Assembly (NCBI GenBank): GCA_035716845.1
Contig: DASTJE010000259.1
Location: 3,641-67,640, forward strand
Reading direction: 5' to 3'
Length of the DNA: 64,000 nucleotides
Source: CADEEN01 sp035716845
GTDB taxonomy: Bacteria > Pseudomonadota > Gammaproteobacteria > Burkholderiales > Burkholderiaceae_C
Position 1 is the first letter of the stretch. Each line of letters begins with the position of its first letter. Below are positions 52,403 through 63,364 of this stretch, in pieces. The position numbers and the translations under genes were made by a program. The notes under the pieces were generated by a model. The model searched no databases. It had not been told where the DNA came from and saw only the letters and a program-made list of their open reading frames with translations.

Positions 52403-52912
52403 TCAGGCCGGCAGGTGCCGGGCCACCGCTTCGGGCAGCACCGGCTTGAGGCCATGCAACAGGGCGCCCAGCCAGACGGCGCCACGTGAATCCTGCCACG
52501 CCGGGGACCGCACCGCGGGCGTGAGGGAGACGACGGTGGCCGCGACGAGGAGCAGCACGGCGCCGCGCAGCAAACCGAACAGCGCCCCCAGCACGCGATC
52601 GGCCATTTGCAGCGGCGTCGCATGCACGAGCGTGCGCAGCAGGCGCGACATCAGGGCCCACAGCAGCAGAGCAAGCACGAAGGCCGCCACGAGACCCGCC
52701 GCCTGGTTCAACGCACCGCCGGCTTGCCCGACCGGCAGCCACGCGGCCAGCACCGGACCGGCGAACTGGGCGGCGATGTAGGCCGCCAGCCATCCCAGCA
52801 GCGAAAGTACCTCGAACAGCAGGCCGCGCCACACGCCCACCGCCACCGACAGCACCAACACCGCCAGCAGCGCCCAGTCGACCCAGCCGAGCGCCGGCAG
52901 CCCGGCGGTCAT
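52403..52912 (-). CDS. cvpA: CvpA-family inner-membrane protein
   Basis: A 169-residue protein with four hydrophobic segments. LGWVDWALLAVLVLSVAVGV, RGLLFEVLSLLGWLAAYIAA and ADRVLGALFGLLRGAVLLLV match CvpA, needed for colicin V export and for envelope homeostasis in E. coli. It overlaps the dedD stop by 4 bp and precedes purF, the classical cvpA-purF pair. Confidence 0.93.
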   Translation of the reverse strand: MTAGLPALGWVDWALLAVLVLSVAVGVWRGLLFEVLSLLGWLAAYIAAQFAGPVLAAWLPVGQAGGALNQAAGLVAAFVLALLLWALMSRLLRTLVHATPLQMADRVLGALFGLLRGAVLLLVAATVVSLTPAVRSPAWQDSRGAVWLGALLHGLKPVLPEAVARHLPA

Positions 52913-53634
52913 AGGGTCAGCACCGCGCCCGGCAGACCCGCCGCCTTCAGCCGCGCCGCCACCTTGTCCGCTTCGTCGCGCGTGGCGAAGGGCCCGACGC
53001 GCACGCGGGTGCGTTTGCCGCCCGCGGTCTCGACGACCTGGGTGTAGGTGCTCAAGCCGAGCTTGTCGACTTTGGCGCGGACTTCGCGTACGGCCGCACT
53101 CTCGGCAAAGGCGCCCACCTGCACCACGAACCGTCCGCCCTCGGACGCGGGCACCGCCGGCTTGGGTTCGGGGCTCGCGGCCGCGCGCGGCGCGGCGGCG
53201 GGCTCCGCCTTCGGCGCTGGCCGCACCTCGGCCGGGGACGCCGACTTCGACTCCGGCTTGGGCGGCGTGGCCGCCACCGCCGGCGCGGCCTGGGATGCCG
53301 CTGCGGCCGCAGGCACCGCGTCGCGCGGCGCCTCGGCGCGCGTCTCGGTGATGACGGGCTGCGACGCCGTGGCCGCAGGCCGTGGCGCCGGCACCGCCAG
53401 CGGGGGCAGCCCTTCCTTGCGTGGGATCTCGATCGGAATGTCCACCGGGATCGGCCGCGGCTGGGTCTCGAAGATCAGCGGGAAGGCGATCACGCCCAGC
53501 CCGAGCAGCACCATCGCACCGATCAAGCGGCGCCGCGCGCTGACGCGGGCGTTGGCCACCAGTGATTGATCCGCCGCAGCGCCGGTGGCCGGCGACGGCG
53601 TGTCTTGGCGCTTGAGGATGGAAAACAGACCCAT
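52909..53634 (-). CDS. dedD: SPOR-domain cell-division protein DedD
   Basis: A 241-residue bitopic membrane protein. The N terminus is cytoplasmic (MGLFSILKRQDTPS), with one membrane span at about 35-55 (RRRLIGAMVLLGLGVIAFPL), an Ala/Pro/Lys linker, and a C-terminal SPOR domain (about 165-241: GGRFVVQVGAFAESAAVREV, then VRVGPFATRDEADKVAARLK) that binds denuded septal peptidoglycan. Neighbours folC and cvpA are those of dedD in E. coli. Confidence 0.92.
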   Translation of the reverse strand: MGLFSILKRQDTPSPATGAAADQSLVANARVSARRRLIGAMVLLGLGVIAFPLIFETQPRPIPVDIPIEIPRKEGLPPLAVPAPRPAATASQPVITETRAEAPRDAVPAAAAASQAAPAVAATPPKPESKSASPAEVRPAPKAEPAAAPRAAASPEPKPAVPASEGGRFVVQVGAFAESAAVREVRAKVDKLGLSTYTQVVETAGGKRTRVRVGPFATRDEADKVAARLKAAGLPGAVLTL

Positions 53635-53666
53635 GGGTGGCGATGTGCGGGCAGTCGGAACAGGGC

Positions 53667-54968
53667 TCAGCGCGACGTATGCGGGGCGCCCAGTCTCGGC
53701 AGGCCTTGCGCCAGCACGCCACCCACGGTGTAGAAGGAGCCGAACACCAAAATTCTATCAGCGGGGTCCGCGGCCTCGAGGGCGGCCGCCAGCGCTTGCG
53801 CAGGGCTGGCATGGGTGCTGACCGGCGGCACCGCACGGCCCTTGCGGGGCACCTGCGCCACGATCTGCGCCAGTTCGCCAGCCCGTGCCGCCCGCGGCAG
53901 GGGCAGGTCGGTGCAATACCAGGCATCGATCAACGGAGCCACGCGCGCGATCACGCCGGCGAGGTCCTTGTCGCGCATGGCGCCGAAGACCGCATGCGTG
54001 CGCGGATGGAAACCCATCGCATCCAGGTTGAGCGCCAGCGCCGCCACCGCATGCGGGTTATGGGCCACGTCGAGCACCAGCGTGGGCTGACCAGGCACGA
54101 TCTGGAAACGCCCCGGCAACGAGACGGCGGCCAGTCCTTGGCGCACTGCCTGGGCCGACACCGGCAGCCGCTCCCTCATCGCCTCGAACGCGGCCAGCAC
54201 GCCCGCGGCGTTCAGGAGCTGGTTGGCGCCGCGCAGGGCCGGATAGGCCAGACCGCTGTAACGCCGCCCGCGCCCGGTCCAGGACCATTGCTGCCGGTCG
54301 CCGCCATGCGCGAAGTCGCGCCCGACGAGCCACAGGTCCGCGCCGATCGCCGCCGCATGGTCGACCACCGACCGCGGCGGCACGGGGTCGCTGACGATGG
54401 CAGGCCGGCCGGGGCGCATCACGTGGGCCTTCTCGCGCCCGATGCTTTCCCGGTCCGGGCCGAGGTACTCCTGGTGATCGAGGTCGATGCTGGTGATCAC
54501 CACGCAATCCGCGTCGATCGCGTTCACCGCATCGAGCCGGCCGCCAAGCCCCACCTCGAGGATGACGAGGTCGAGCGGCTGTGTGGCCAGGCAGCGCAGG
54601 ATGGCCAGCGTCGTGAACTCGAAGTAGGTCAGCGTGATGTCGCCGCGTGCAGCCTCCACGGCCTCGAAATGCGGCAGCAGTGCCTCGGCCTCCACCGGGG
54701 CACCGCGCACGCGGCACCGCTCCTCGAAGTGCACCAGGTGCGGCTTGATGTAGAGCCCGACGCGGTAGCCGGCGGCCAGGGCGATCGATTCCAGCATCGC
54801 GCAGGTCGAGCCCTTGCCGTTGGTGCCCGCGACCGTGACGACCGTGCAGTCGAAGCGCAGCCCGAGCCGCTCGCGCACGACGCGCGTGCGCTCGAGCGTC
54901 ATGTCGATCGTCTTGGGATGCAGTCGCTCGCAGTGCGCGAGCCAGTCGTCGAGCGTTGCGGGCGTCAC
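53667..54968 (-). CDS. folC: Dihydrofolate synthase/folylpolyglutamate synthase
   Basis: Adds glutamate to dihydropteroate and folates. The 433-residue Mur-ligase-like protein has VVTVAGTNGKGSTCAMLESI (P-loop), FEFTTLAILRCLATQPLDLV, LEVGLGGRLDAVNAIDADCV, SIDLDHQEYLGPDRESIGRE and LDVAHNPHAVAALALNLDAM. The start is GTG 54968, overlapping the accD stop by 4 bp (GTGA); further upstream the frame is antisense-like. Confidence 0.95.
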   Translation of the reverse strand: MTPATLDDWLAHCERLHPKTIDMTLERTRVVRERLGLRFDCTVVTVAGTNGKGSTCAMLESIALAAGYRVGLYIKPHLVHFEERCRVRGAPVEAEALLPHFEAVEAARGDITLTYFEFTTLAILRCLATQPLDLVILEVGLGGRLDAVNAIDADCVVITSIDLDHQEYLGPDRESIGREKAHVMRPGRPAIVSDPVPPRSVVDHAAAIGADLWLVGRDFAHGGDRQQWSWTGRGRRYSGLAYPALRGANQLLNAAGVLAAFEAMRERLPVSAQAVRQGLAAVSLPGRFQIVPGQPTLVLDVAHNPHAVAALALNLDAMGFHPRTHAVFGAMRDKDLAGVIARVAPLIDAWYCTDLPLPRAARAGELAQIVAQVPRKGRAVPPVSTHASPAQALAAALEAADPADRILVFGSFYTVGGVLAQGLPRLGAPHTSR

Positions 54969-55837
54969 GCCACCGCGTCGGCGCTCTGGCGCTGCAGCAT
55001 CGCCAGCAGCCGTGCCACCGTGCCACGCAGCTGGCGCCGGTCGACGATCATGTCCACCGCGCCCTTGCTCTGCAGGAACTCGCTGCGCTGAAAGCCCTCG
55101 GGCAGCTTCTCGCGCACCGTGTTCTCGATCACGCGCGGGCCGGCGAATCCGATCAGCGCCTTCGGCTCGGCGATCACCACGTCGCCCATGAAGGCAAAGC
55201 CGGCCGACACGCCGCCCATCGTCGGGTCGGTGAGGATGCTGATGTAGGGCAGCCGCGCCTTGGCGAGCCGGGTCAGCGACGCGTTCGTCTTGGCCATCTG
55301 CATCAGGCTGAGCAGCCCTTCCTGCATGCGCGCGCCGCCGGTGGCGGTGAAGCAGACGAAGGGCACCTTCTGCTCGATCGCCGCATGCACGCCGCGCACG
55401 AAGCGCTCGCCGACCACTGACCCCATCGAGCCGCCCATGAAGTCGAACTCGAAGCACGCGGCCACCAGGGGGATGGTGTGCACCGCGCCGCCGACGACGA
55501 TCAGCGCGTCGGTCTCGCCGGTGGCCTCGAGCGCGTCACGCAGGCGCTCGGGGTACTTCTTGCTGTCCTTGAACTTGAGTGCATCGACCGGCACCACCTC
55601 CTGGCCGATCTCGTAACGCCCTTCCGGGTCGAGGAAGGCATCCAGGCGTGCCCGCGCGCCGATGCGGTGATGGTGGTCGCACTTGGGGCAGACGTTGAGG
55701 TTCTGGTCGAGGTCGGTCTTGTAGAGCACCGTCTCGCACGAGGGGCACTTGATCCACAGGCCCTCGGGCACCGTGCGGCGCTCGCTCGGGTCGGTGGGTT
55801 GGATCTTGGGCGGAAGCAGTTTCTCGAGCCAGCTCAT
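54965..55837 (-). CDS. accD: Acetyl-CoA carboxylase carboxyltransferase subunit beta
   Basis: Part of the enzyme that makes malonyl-CoA for fatty-acid synthesis. The 290-residue protein has the N-terminal zinc ribbon (WIKCPSCETVLYKTDLDQNL and NVCPKCDHHHRIGARARLDA), the carboxyltransferase core (FDFMGGSMGSVVGERFVRGV, FTATGGARMQEGLLSLMQMA) and GFAGPRVIENTVREKLPEGF. Its place between trpA and folC is that seen in most proteobacteria. Confidence 0.97.
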   Translation of the reverse strand: MSWLEKLLPPKIQPTDPSERRTVPEGLWIKCPSCETVLYKTDLDQNLNVCPKCDHHHRIGARARLDAFLDPEGRYEIGQEVVPVDALKFKDSKKYPERLRDALEATGETDALIVVGGAVHTIPLVAACFEFDFMGGSMGSVVGERFVRGVHAAIEQKVPFVCFTATGGARMQEGLLSLMQMAKTNASLTRLAKARLPYISILTDPTMGGVSAGFAFMGDVVIAEPKALIGFAGPRVIENTVREKLPEGFQRSEFLQSKGAVDMIVDRRQLRGTVARLLAMLQRQSADAVA

Positions 55838-55852
55838 GCGAGGGATCCTTGT

Positions 55853-56653
55853 TCAAACTGCGTCGAGGGCCGCGCGGATCTCGGCGATGAAGGCCGCGGC
55901 CGTGGGGGCGAGAGTATCGCGCGTTTGGGCCTCCAGGAGTTGCACCAGGCGCGAGCCGATCACCACGGCATCCGCCGCGCGGCCCACGGCCTGCGCCGTG
56001 GCGGCATCACGAATGCCGAAGCCCACGCCGACCGGCACGCTCACGTGGGCGCGGATGCGCGGCAGCATGGCGGCCACCGCCTCGGTGTCGAGATGGCCCG
56101 CCCCGGTCACCCCTTTCAGCGACACGTAATAGACGTATCCGCTGGCGATGCGACCCACCTCGGCCATGCGCGCGTCGGTGGACGTCGGCGCGAGCAGGAA
56201 GATCGGGTCGAGTCCCGCATGCCGCAGAGCGGCCGCGAAGGCCGTGGCCTCTTCCGGCGGGTAGTCCACGACCAGCACGCCATCGACACCGGCGGCCTTG
56301 GCCTCGGCGATGAAGCGCGCCACGCCGAAGCGCTCGATCGGGTTGGCATAGCCCATCAGCACGACCGGTGTCCGGTCGTCGCCCTGCCGGAATGCGCGCA
56401 CGTAGCCCAGCACCTGCGGCAAGCCCACGCCCTTGGCCAGCGCCCGCTCCGACGCCTTCTGGATCACCGGCCCGTCGGCCATCGGGTCGGAAAACGGCAC
56501 GCCTAGCTCGATCACGTCGGCGCCCGCTCCGGCCAGCGCATGCATCACCTCGACGGTGGCCTCGGGCAGCGGGTCGCCGGCGCAGATGTAGGGAATCAGC
56601 GCCTTGCGCCGGTCGCGCTGCAGGGTGGCGAAGGTGGCGGCGATCCGGCTCAT
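55853..56653 (-). CDS. trpA: Tryptophan synthase subunit alpha
   Basis: Cleaves indole-3-glycerol phosphate to indole, which tunnels to TrpB. The 266-residue TIM barrel has LIPYICAGDPLPEATVEVMH, the catalytic Glu in DVIELGVPFSDPMADGPVIQ, the catalytic Asp in GVDGVLVVDYPPEEA, and the phosphate site VGVGFGIRDAATAQAVGRAA. Its start overlaps the trpB stop by 4 bp. Confidence 0.97.
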   Translation of the reverse strand: MSRIAATFATLQRDRRKALIPYICAGDPLPEATVEVMHALAGAGADVIELGVPFSDPMADGPVIQKASERALAKGVGLPQVLGYVRAFRQGDDRTPVVLMGYANPIERFGVARFIAEAKAAGVDGVLVVDYPPEEATAFAAALRHAGLDPIFLLAPTSTDARMAEVGRIASGYVYYVSLKGVTGAGHLDTEAVAAMLPRIRAHVSVPVGVGFGIRDAATAQAVGRAADAVVIGSRLVQLLEAQTRDTLAPTAAAFIAEIRAALDAV

Positions 56654-57924
56654 CGCTTCACCCCCTGTCCCTGGCAGGACGGCCGGCAGTAGAACGCTGC
56701 GCCGCTCAGGTCGGCCACGGTGCCGATGTCCTTGTCACCGCGCCCGGACAGGTTGACGAGCAGGTGCTGGTCGGGCCGCATCGTGACGGCCAACTTCATC
56801 GCCTGCGCCACCGCATGGCTCGACTCCAGCGCCGGGATGATGCCCTCGGTGCGGCACAGGCGGTGGAATGCGGAAAGCGCCTCGTCATCGGTGATGCCCA
56901 CGTACTCCGCGCGGCCGATGTCCTTCAGGTACGCGTGCTCCGGCCCCACGCCCGGGTAGTCGAGACCGGCCGAGATCGAGTGCGTCTCGGTGATCTGCCC
57001 GTTCGCGTCCTGCAGCAGGTAGGTGCGGTTGCCGTGCAGCACGCCCGGCGAGCCGGCCGACAGCGACGCCGCGTGCTTGCCCGAGGCCAGGCCCTGCCCC
57101 GCTGCCTCGACGCCGATCAGGCGCACCTGCTCGTGGGCGATGTACGGATAGAAGATGCCCATCGCGTTGCTGCCGCCGCCCACGCAGGCGATCACCGCGT
57201 CGGGCTGTCGGCCGGCCGGGCCTCCAAGGGACTCGATCATCTCCGGCATCTGCACGAGGCACTCGTCGCCGATCACGCGCTGGAAGTCGCGCACCATCAT
57301 CGGGTAGGGGTGCGGGCCGGCCACGGTGCCGATGATGTAGAACGTGTTCTCGACGTTGGTGACCCAGTCGCGCAGCGCCTCGTTGAGCGCATCCTTGAGC
57401 GTCTTGCTGCCGGACTCCACCGGCACCACCCTGGCGCCCAGCAGGTGCATGCGGTAGACGTTGGGCGACTGGCGCTTGACGTCCTCGCTACCCATGTAGA
57501 CCACGCACTCCATGCCGTAGCGTGCCGCCACGGTCGCGGTGGCCACGCCGTGCTGGCCGGCGCCGGTCTCGGCGATCACGCGCGGCTTGCCCATGCGCCT
57601 GGCCAGCAGCGCCTGGCCGATGGTGTTGTTGACCTTGTGAGCGCCGGTGTGGTTGAGATCCTCGCGCTTGAGGTGGATCTGCGCCCCGCCGAGTTCGCGC
57701 GACAGGCGCTCGCAGTGGTACACCGGGCTCGGGCGGCCGACGAAGTGCTTGAGCTCGCGTTCGAACTCGGCAACGAACGCGGGGTCGCGCCGGTAGTGCT
57801 CGTAGGCCGCCTTGAGTTCGTCCAGAGCGTGGATCAGCGTCTCGGCGACGAAGGTGCCACCGTAATAGGTGTCGTTGACAGGCCCGAAGTGCCCGCGGGC
57901 GTCGGGCTGCTGGTAGTTCAACAT
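56650..57924 (-). CDS. trpB: Tryptophan synthase subunit beta
   Basis: PLP enzyme that joins indole and serine. The 424-residue protein has GRPSPVYHCERLSRELGGAQ, the Schiff-base Lys in LNHTGAHKVNNTIGQALLAR, ETGAGQHGVATATVAARYGM, the phosphate loop CVGGGSNAMGIFYPY and the C-terminal LLVNLSGRGDKDIGTVADL. The last residues (AAFYCRPSCQGQGVKR) extend slightly beyond usual ends. It overlaps trpA and follows trpF after 17 bp. Confidence 0.97.
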   Translation of the reverse strand: MLNYQQPDARGHFGPVNDTYYGGTFVAETLIHALDELKAAYEHYRRDPAFVAEFERELKHFVGRPSPVYHCERLSRELGGAQIHLKREDLNHTGAHKVNNTIGQALLARRMGKPRVIAETGAGQHGVATATVAARYGMECVVYMGSEDVKRQSPNVYRMHLLGARVVPVESGSKTLKDALNEALRDWVTNVENTFYIIGTVAGPHPYPMMVRDFQRVIGDECLVQMPEMIESLGGPAGRQPDAVIACVGGGSNAMGIFYPYIAHEQVRLIGVEAAGQGLASGKHAASLSAGSPGVLHGNRTYLLQDANGQITETHSISAGLDYPGVGPEHAYLKDIGRAEYVGITDDEALSAFHRLCRTEGIIPALESSHAVAQAMKLAVTMRPDQHLLVNLSGRGDKDIGTVADLSGAAFYCRPSCQGQGVKR

Positions 57925-57941
57925 CGTGAGGGTCTTTCGAT

Positions 57942-58586
57942 TCAGGTCTCGAGGGCGGCGAGCCGCTGGTCGGCCTCGCGCACCGCCTCGCAGAACCGGC
58001 GCATCAGCGCGGCATCCTTGATGCCCTTGCTGGACTCCACGCCGGAGCTGACATCAACCGCGAACGGTCGGACGTGCAGCACCCCATCGATCACGTTTGC
58101 AGGATTCAACCCACCAGACAAAACGAGCGGACAGCGGACGGCGGCGGGAATGAGTGACCAATCGAACACCTTGCCGCCACCGCCATAGCCCTCGACGTGA
58201 GCGTCGAGCAGCAGCGCGGCAGCGCTCTTGAAACGATGCGCCCAGTCTAGCAAATCGACCCCCGGGCCCATCCGCACGGCACGCACGTAGCGCCGTGCGG
58301 CGGCGCCGCACTCGACGGGGGTCTCGTCGCCGTGGAATTGCAGCACGGCCTGCGGCAACGCCTGCGCCGCCTCGCGAACACGGTCAGCCCCGGCGTTCAC
58401 GAACAGCAGCACCGGCGTCACGAAGGGCGGCAAGGCCGCAGCCAGGGCCACGGCACGCTCCAGCCCGACATGGCGCGGGCTATGGGGATAGAGCACGAAG
58501 CCGATCGCGTCGACCCCGGCCGCCACGGCCGCTTCGACGTCGGCCTCGCGCGTCAGGCCGCAGATCTTGATGCGCGTGCGCCGCAT
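57942..58586 (-). CDS. trpF: Phosphoribosylanthranilate isomerase
   Basis: Third step of the tryptophan branch after anthranilate. The 214-residue TIM barrel has the catalytic Cys in RIKICGLTREADVEAAVAAG, AIGFVLYPHSPRHV, LQFHGDETPVECG, the catalytic Asp in ALLLDAHVEGYGGGGKVFDW and the phosphate site LVLSGGLNPANVIDGV. It lies between truA and trpB, the usual beta/gammaproteobacterial order. Confidence 0.96.
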   Translation of the reverse strand: MRRTRIKICGLTREADVEAAVAAGVDAIGFVLYPHSPRHVGLERAVALAAALPPFVTPVLLFVNAGADRVREAAQALPQAVLQFHGDETPVECGAAARRYVRAVRMGPGVDLLDWAHRFKSAAALLLDAHVEGYGGGGKVFDWSLIPAAVRCPLVLSGGLNPANVIDGVLHVRPFAVDVSSGVESSKGIKDAALMRRFCEAVREADQRLAALET

Positions 58587-58598
58587 CAGGCCACCCCC

Positions 58599-59399
58599 TC
58601 AGGGCAGCCAGTCGAATGCCGGGTTGTGTTCGGGCAGGCCATGCGCCGCATCGTAGTACGGGCCGGCGAAGTACAGGCCGTCCGGGGCGAAGGTCGGCGC
58701 CGCCGCAGCCCGGCTGCGCGCCGCCAGCACGTCGGCCAGCCAGCCTGCGGGTCGTCCGCCCTGCCCCACGGCCACGAGACAGCCCATGACGTTGCGCACC
58801 ATGTGGTGCAGGAAGGCCACGCCGTCGAACTCGAAGCGCCAGTACGCACCGTGCCGCTCGATGGCGATGCGGTGCAGGCGCTTGACGGGCGACGCGGCCT
58901 GGCACTCGGCACTGCGGAACGACGAGAAGTCGTGCTCGCCGATCAGGTGGGCGGCCGCGGCACGCATCGCGTCGCCGTCGAGCGGGCGGAACGTCCATCC
59001 GGCAAGGCCCCGCTCCAGCGCTGGCCGGACCGCCGACTCCAGCAGCACGTACACATAGCGGCGACCGCGCGCGCTGTTGCGCGCATGGAAGCCGCCATCG
59101 ACCGGCCGGCACCACTGTACGGCGATGTCGGCGGGCAGGAAGCGGTTGGTGCCGCGCACCCAGGAAAACGCCGTGCGTGCCACCGGGGCGTCGAGGTGCA
59201 CCACCTGATTGAGGGCGTGCACGCCGGCGTCCGTGCGACCCGCGCACACCGTGACGACGGGCTGGTCGGCAAACGCCGCCAGGGACAGCTCCACGTGGTC
59301 CTGGACCGTGTGTCCGTCGGGCTGGCTTTGCCAACCGTGGTAGGCGGTGCCGCGATAGGCGACGCCGAGCGCCAGACGCGTGCCGGCCGCGACCGGCAC
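58599..59399 (-). CDS. truA: tRNA pseudouridine synthase A (positions 38-40)
   Basis: Isomerises uridines in the anticodon arm. The 266-residue protein has LGVAYRGTAYHGWQSQPDGH, the catalytic Asp in VCAGRTDAGVHALNQVVHLD, and the C-terminal block FLHHMVRNVMGCLVAVGQGG. The start is placed at GTG 59399, 17 bp after the fimV stop, giving the family length; no in-frame ATG is nearby. Genes fimV, trpF and trpB flank it in the common order. Confidence 0.94.
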   Translation of the reverse strand: MPVAAGTRLALGVAYRGTAYHGWQSQPDGHTVQDHVELSLAAFADQPVVTVCAGRTDAGVHALNQVVHLDAPVARTAFSWVRGTNRFLPADIAVQWCRPVDGGFHARNSARGRRYVYVLLESAVRPALERGLAGWTFRPLDGDAMRAAAAHLIGEHDFSSFRSAECQAASPVKRLHRIAIERHGAYWRFEFDGVAFLHHMVRNVMGCLVAVGQGGRPAGWLADVLAARSRAAAAPTFAPDGLYFAGPYYDAAHGLPEHNPAFDWLP

Positions 59400-59415
59400 G
59401 TCATCGCCGGCGAAC

Positions 59416-61905
<2,490 letters not shown>

Positions 61906-62024
61906 GGCATCTCCCAAGGACGCACGGCGCGAGTGAATTCCTCGCACCGTGCCAAGCAATGTTCCCGTGCCAGCGTCAGGCCCGGAAGCGGGCCGCTGCC
62001 CGTGACTGGCCAGGGCCCGAAATC

Positions 62025-62053
62025 ACAATAGCAGCAAGCATATAGGGTGACAA
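62025..62053 (-). promoter_or_regulatory. Sigma-70-type promoter for fimV
   Basis: On the minus strand, TTGTCA (62048-62053) and TATTGT (62025-62030) are 17 bp apart. The predicted start near 62018 would leave a leader of about 110 nt before the TTG start codon. The leader holds a GC-rich inverted repeat near 61981-61995. This gives the fimV-trp-accD cluster a promoter independent of asd. Confidence 0.65.
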
Positions 62054-62147
62054 GCTCATGCAAAGTGTGATCTTGGCGGGTGCGTGGTTACGAGTTGCGG
62101 CCCGGTGTGAACTTGTTGTCACCCGGCAACGTCTCGTGAAGCCCCCC

Positions 62148-63284
62148 TCAGGCCTCGAGCAGGATGCGCAGCATGCGACGCAGTGGCTCGGCCGCGCCCC
62201 ACAGCAACTGGTCGCCGATGGTGTAGGCGCCGAGGTACTCCGGGCCCATCGCCATCTTGCGCAGGCGACCCACGGGAATGGTCAGCGTCCCGGTGACGGC
62301 CACGGGAGTGAGGTCGCGCAGCGTCGCCTCGCGCGTGTTGGGCACCACCTTCACCCAGGCGTTGTCGGCCGCAATCATGGCCTCGACGTCGGCCAGCGGC
62401 ACGTCGCGCTTGAGCTTGAAGGTCAGCGCCTGGCTGTGGCAGCGCATCGCGCCCACGCGGACGCAGAAGCCGTCGACCGGCACCTGGCCGGCCGCATGGC
62501 CGAGGATCTTGTTGGTCTCCGCGCCGCCCTTCCACTCCTCGCGCGACACGCCGTTGCCGAGATCCTTGTCGATCCAGGGGATCAGCGAGCCGCCCAGCGG
62601 CACGCCGAAATTGGCCACCTCGTCACCCGACAGCGCACGCTGCTTGGCGATCACGCGGCGGTCGATCTCGAGGATCGCGCTCTTGGGGTCGGCCAACAGC
62701 TCGCGTACCTCGGCGTTGAGGGTGCCGAACTGGGTCAGCAGTTCGCGCATGTGCTGCGCGCCGCCACCGGAGGCCGCCTGGTAGGTCATGGTCGACATCC
62801 ACTCGACCAGGCCGGCCTTGTAGAGCGCGCCCACGCCCATCAGCATGCAGCTCACCGTGCAGTTGCCGCCGATCCAGTTGCGGCCGCCCTTGGCAAGCGC
62901 GTTCTTGATGACCGGCAGATTGACGGGGTCGAGGATGATGACCGCGTCGTCCTTCATGCGCAGCGTGGAGGCGGCGTCGATCCAGTGGCCCTTCCAGCCC
63001 GCGGCGCGCAGCTTCGGGAAGACCTCGGTGGTGTAGTCGCCGCCCTGGGCGGTGATGATGATCTCGCAGCGCTTCAGGGCCTCGATGTCGTAGGCGTCCT
63101 TCAGCGTCGACTCGTTCTTCGCCTGTGCCGGGGCCTTGCCGCCGGCGTTGGAAGTGGAGAAGAACACCGGCTCGATGAGGCCGAAGTCGCCTTCGGCCTG
63201 CATGCGGTCCATGAGGACCGAGCCGACCATGCCGCGCCAGCCGACGAGGCCGACCAGCGGTTGTTGTCCGTTCGTGAGTTTCAT
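62148..63284 (-). CDS. asd: Aspartate-semialdehyde dehydrogenase
   Basis: Reduces aspartyl phosphate to the semialdehyde, feeding lysine/DAP, threonine and methionine synthesis. The 378-residue protein has the NADP loop LVGLVGWRGMVGSVLMDRMQ, FFSTSNAGGKAPAQAKNEST, the catalytic Cys in GGNCTVSCMLMGVGALYKAG and the catalytic His in VRVGAMRCHSQALTFKLKRD. It is the E. coli-like long form. It lies 80 bp after leuB, with a hairpin between. DapA, its downstream user, is encoded at 17.6 kb. Confidence 0.97.
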   Translation of the reverse strand: MKLTNGQQPLVGLVGWRGMVGSVLMDRMQAEGDFGLIEPVFFSTSNAGGKAPAQAKNESTLKDAYDIEALKRCEIIITAQGGDYTTEVFPKLRAAGWKGHWIDAASTLRMKDDAVIILDPVNLPVIKNALAKGGRNWIGGNCTVSCMLMGVGALYKAGLVEWMSTMTYQAASGGGAQHMRELLTQFGTLNAEVRELLADPKSAILEIDRRVIAKQRALSGDEVANFGVPLGGSLIPWIDKDLGNGVSREEWKGGAETNKILGHAAGQVPVDGFCVRVGAMRCHSQALTFKLKRDVPLADVEAMIAADNAWVKVVPNTREATLRDLTPVAVTGTLTIPVGRLRKMAMGPEYLGAYTIGDQLLWGAAEPLRRMLRILLEA

Positions 63285-63317
63285 CGGTGCGCCTTTCAGT
63301 TCGAGTTGAATCTGGTT

Positions 63318-63341
63318 CCCCCGGCTCGTCTCGGCCGGGGG
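63318..63341. repeat. Stem-loop between leuB and asd
   Basis: CCCCCGGC and GCCGGGGG pair perfectly around an 8-nt loop. No U-run follows on the minus strand, so it is not a typical terminator; it may slow decay of the leuB mRNA or act as a processing site. Confidence 0.6.
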
Positions 63342-63364
63342 AGGGCGCGACGAACCGGAGCTTG

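Noticed and set aside
62045..62124. GGGTGACA / TGTCACCC inverted repeat 64 bp apart in the fimV-asd gap
   Set aside because: Arms are only 8 bp and far apart; part overlaps the fimV -35 box, so chance is a sufficient explanation.
63318..63341. Hairpin between leuB and asd considered as a terminator
   Set aside because: No U-run follows on the minus strand, and asd is expected to be cotranscribed or nearby; kept only as a stem-loop.
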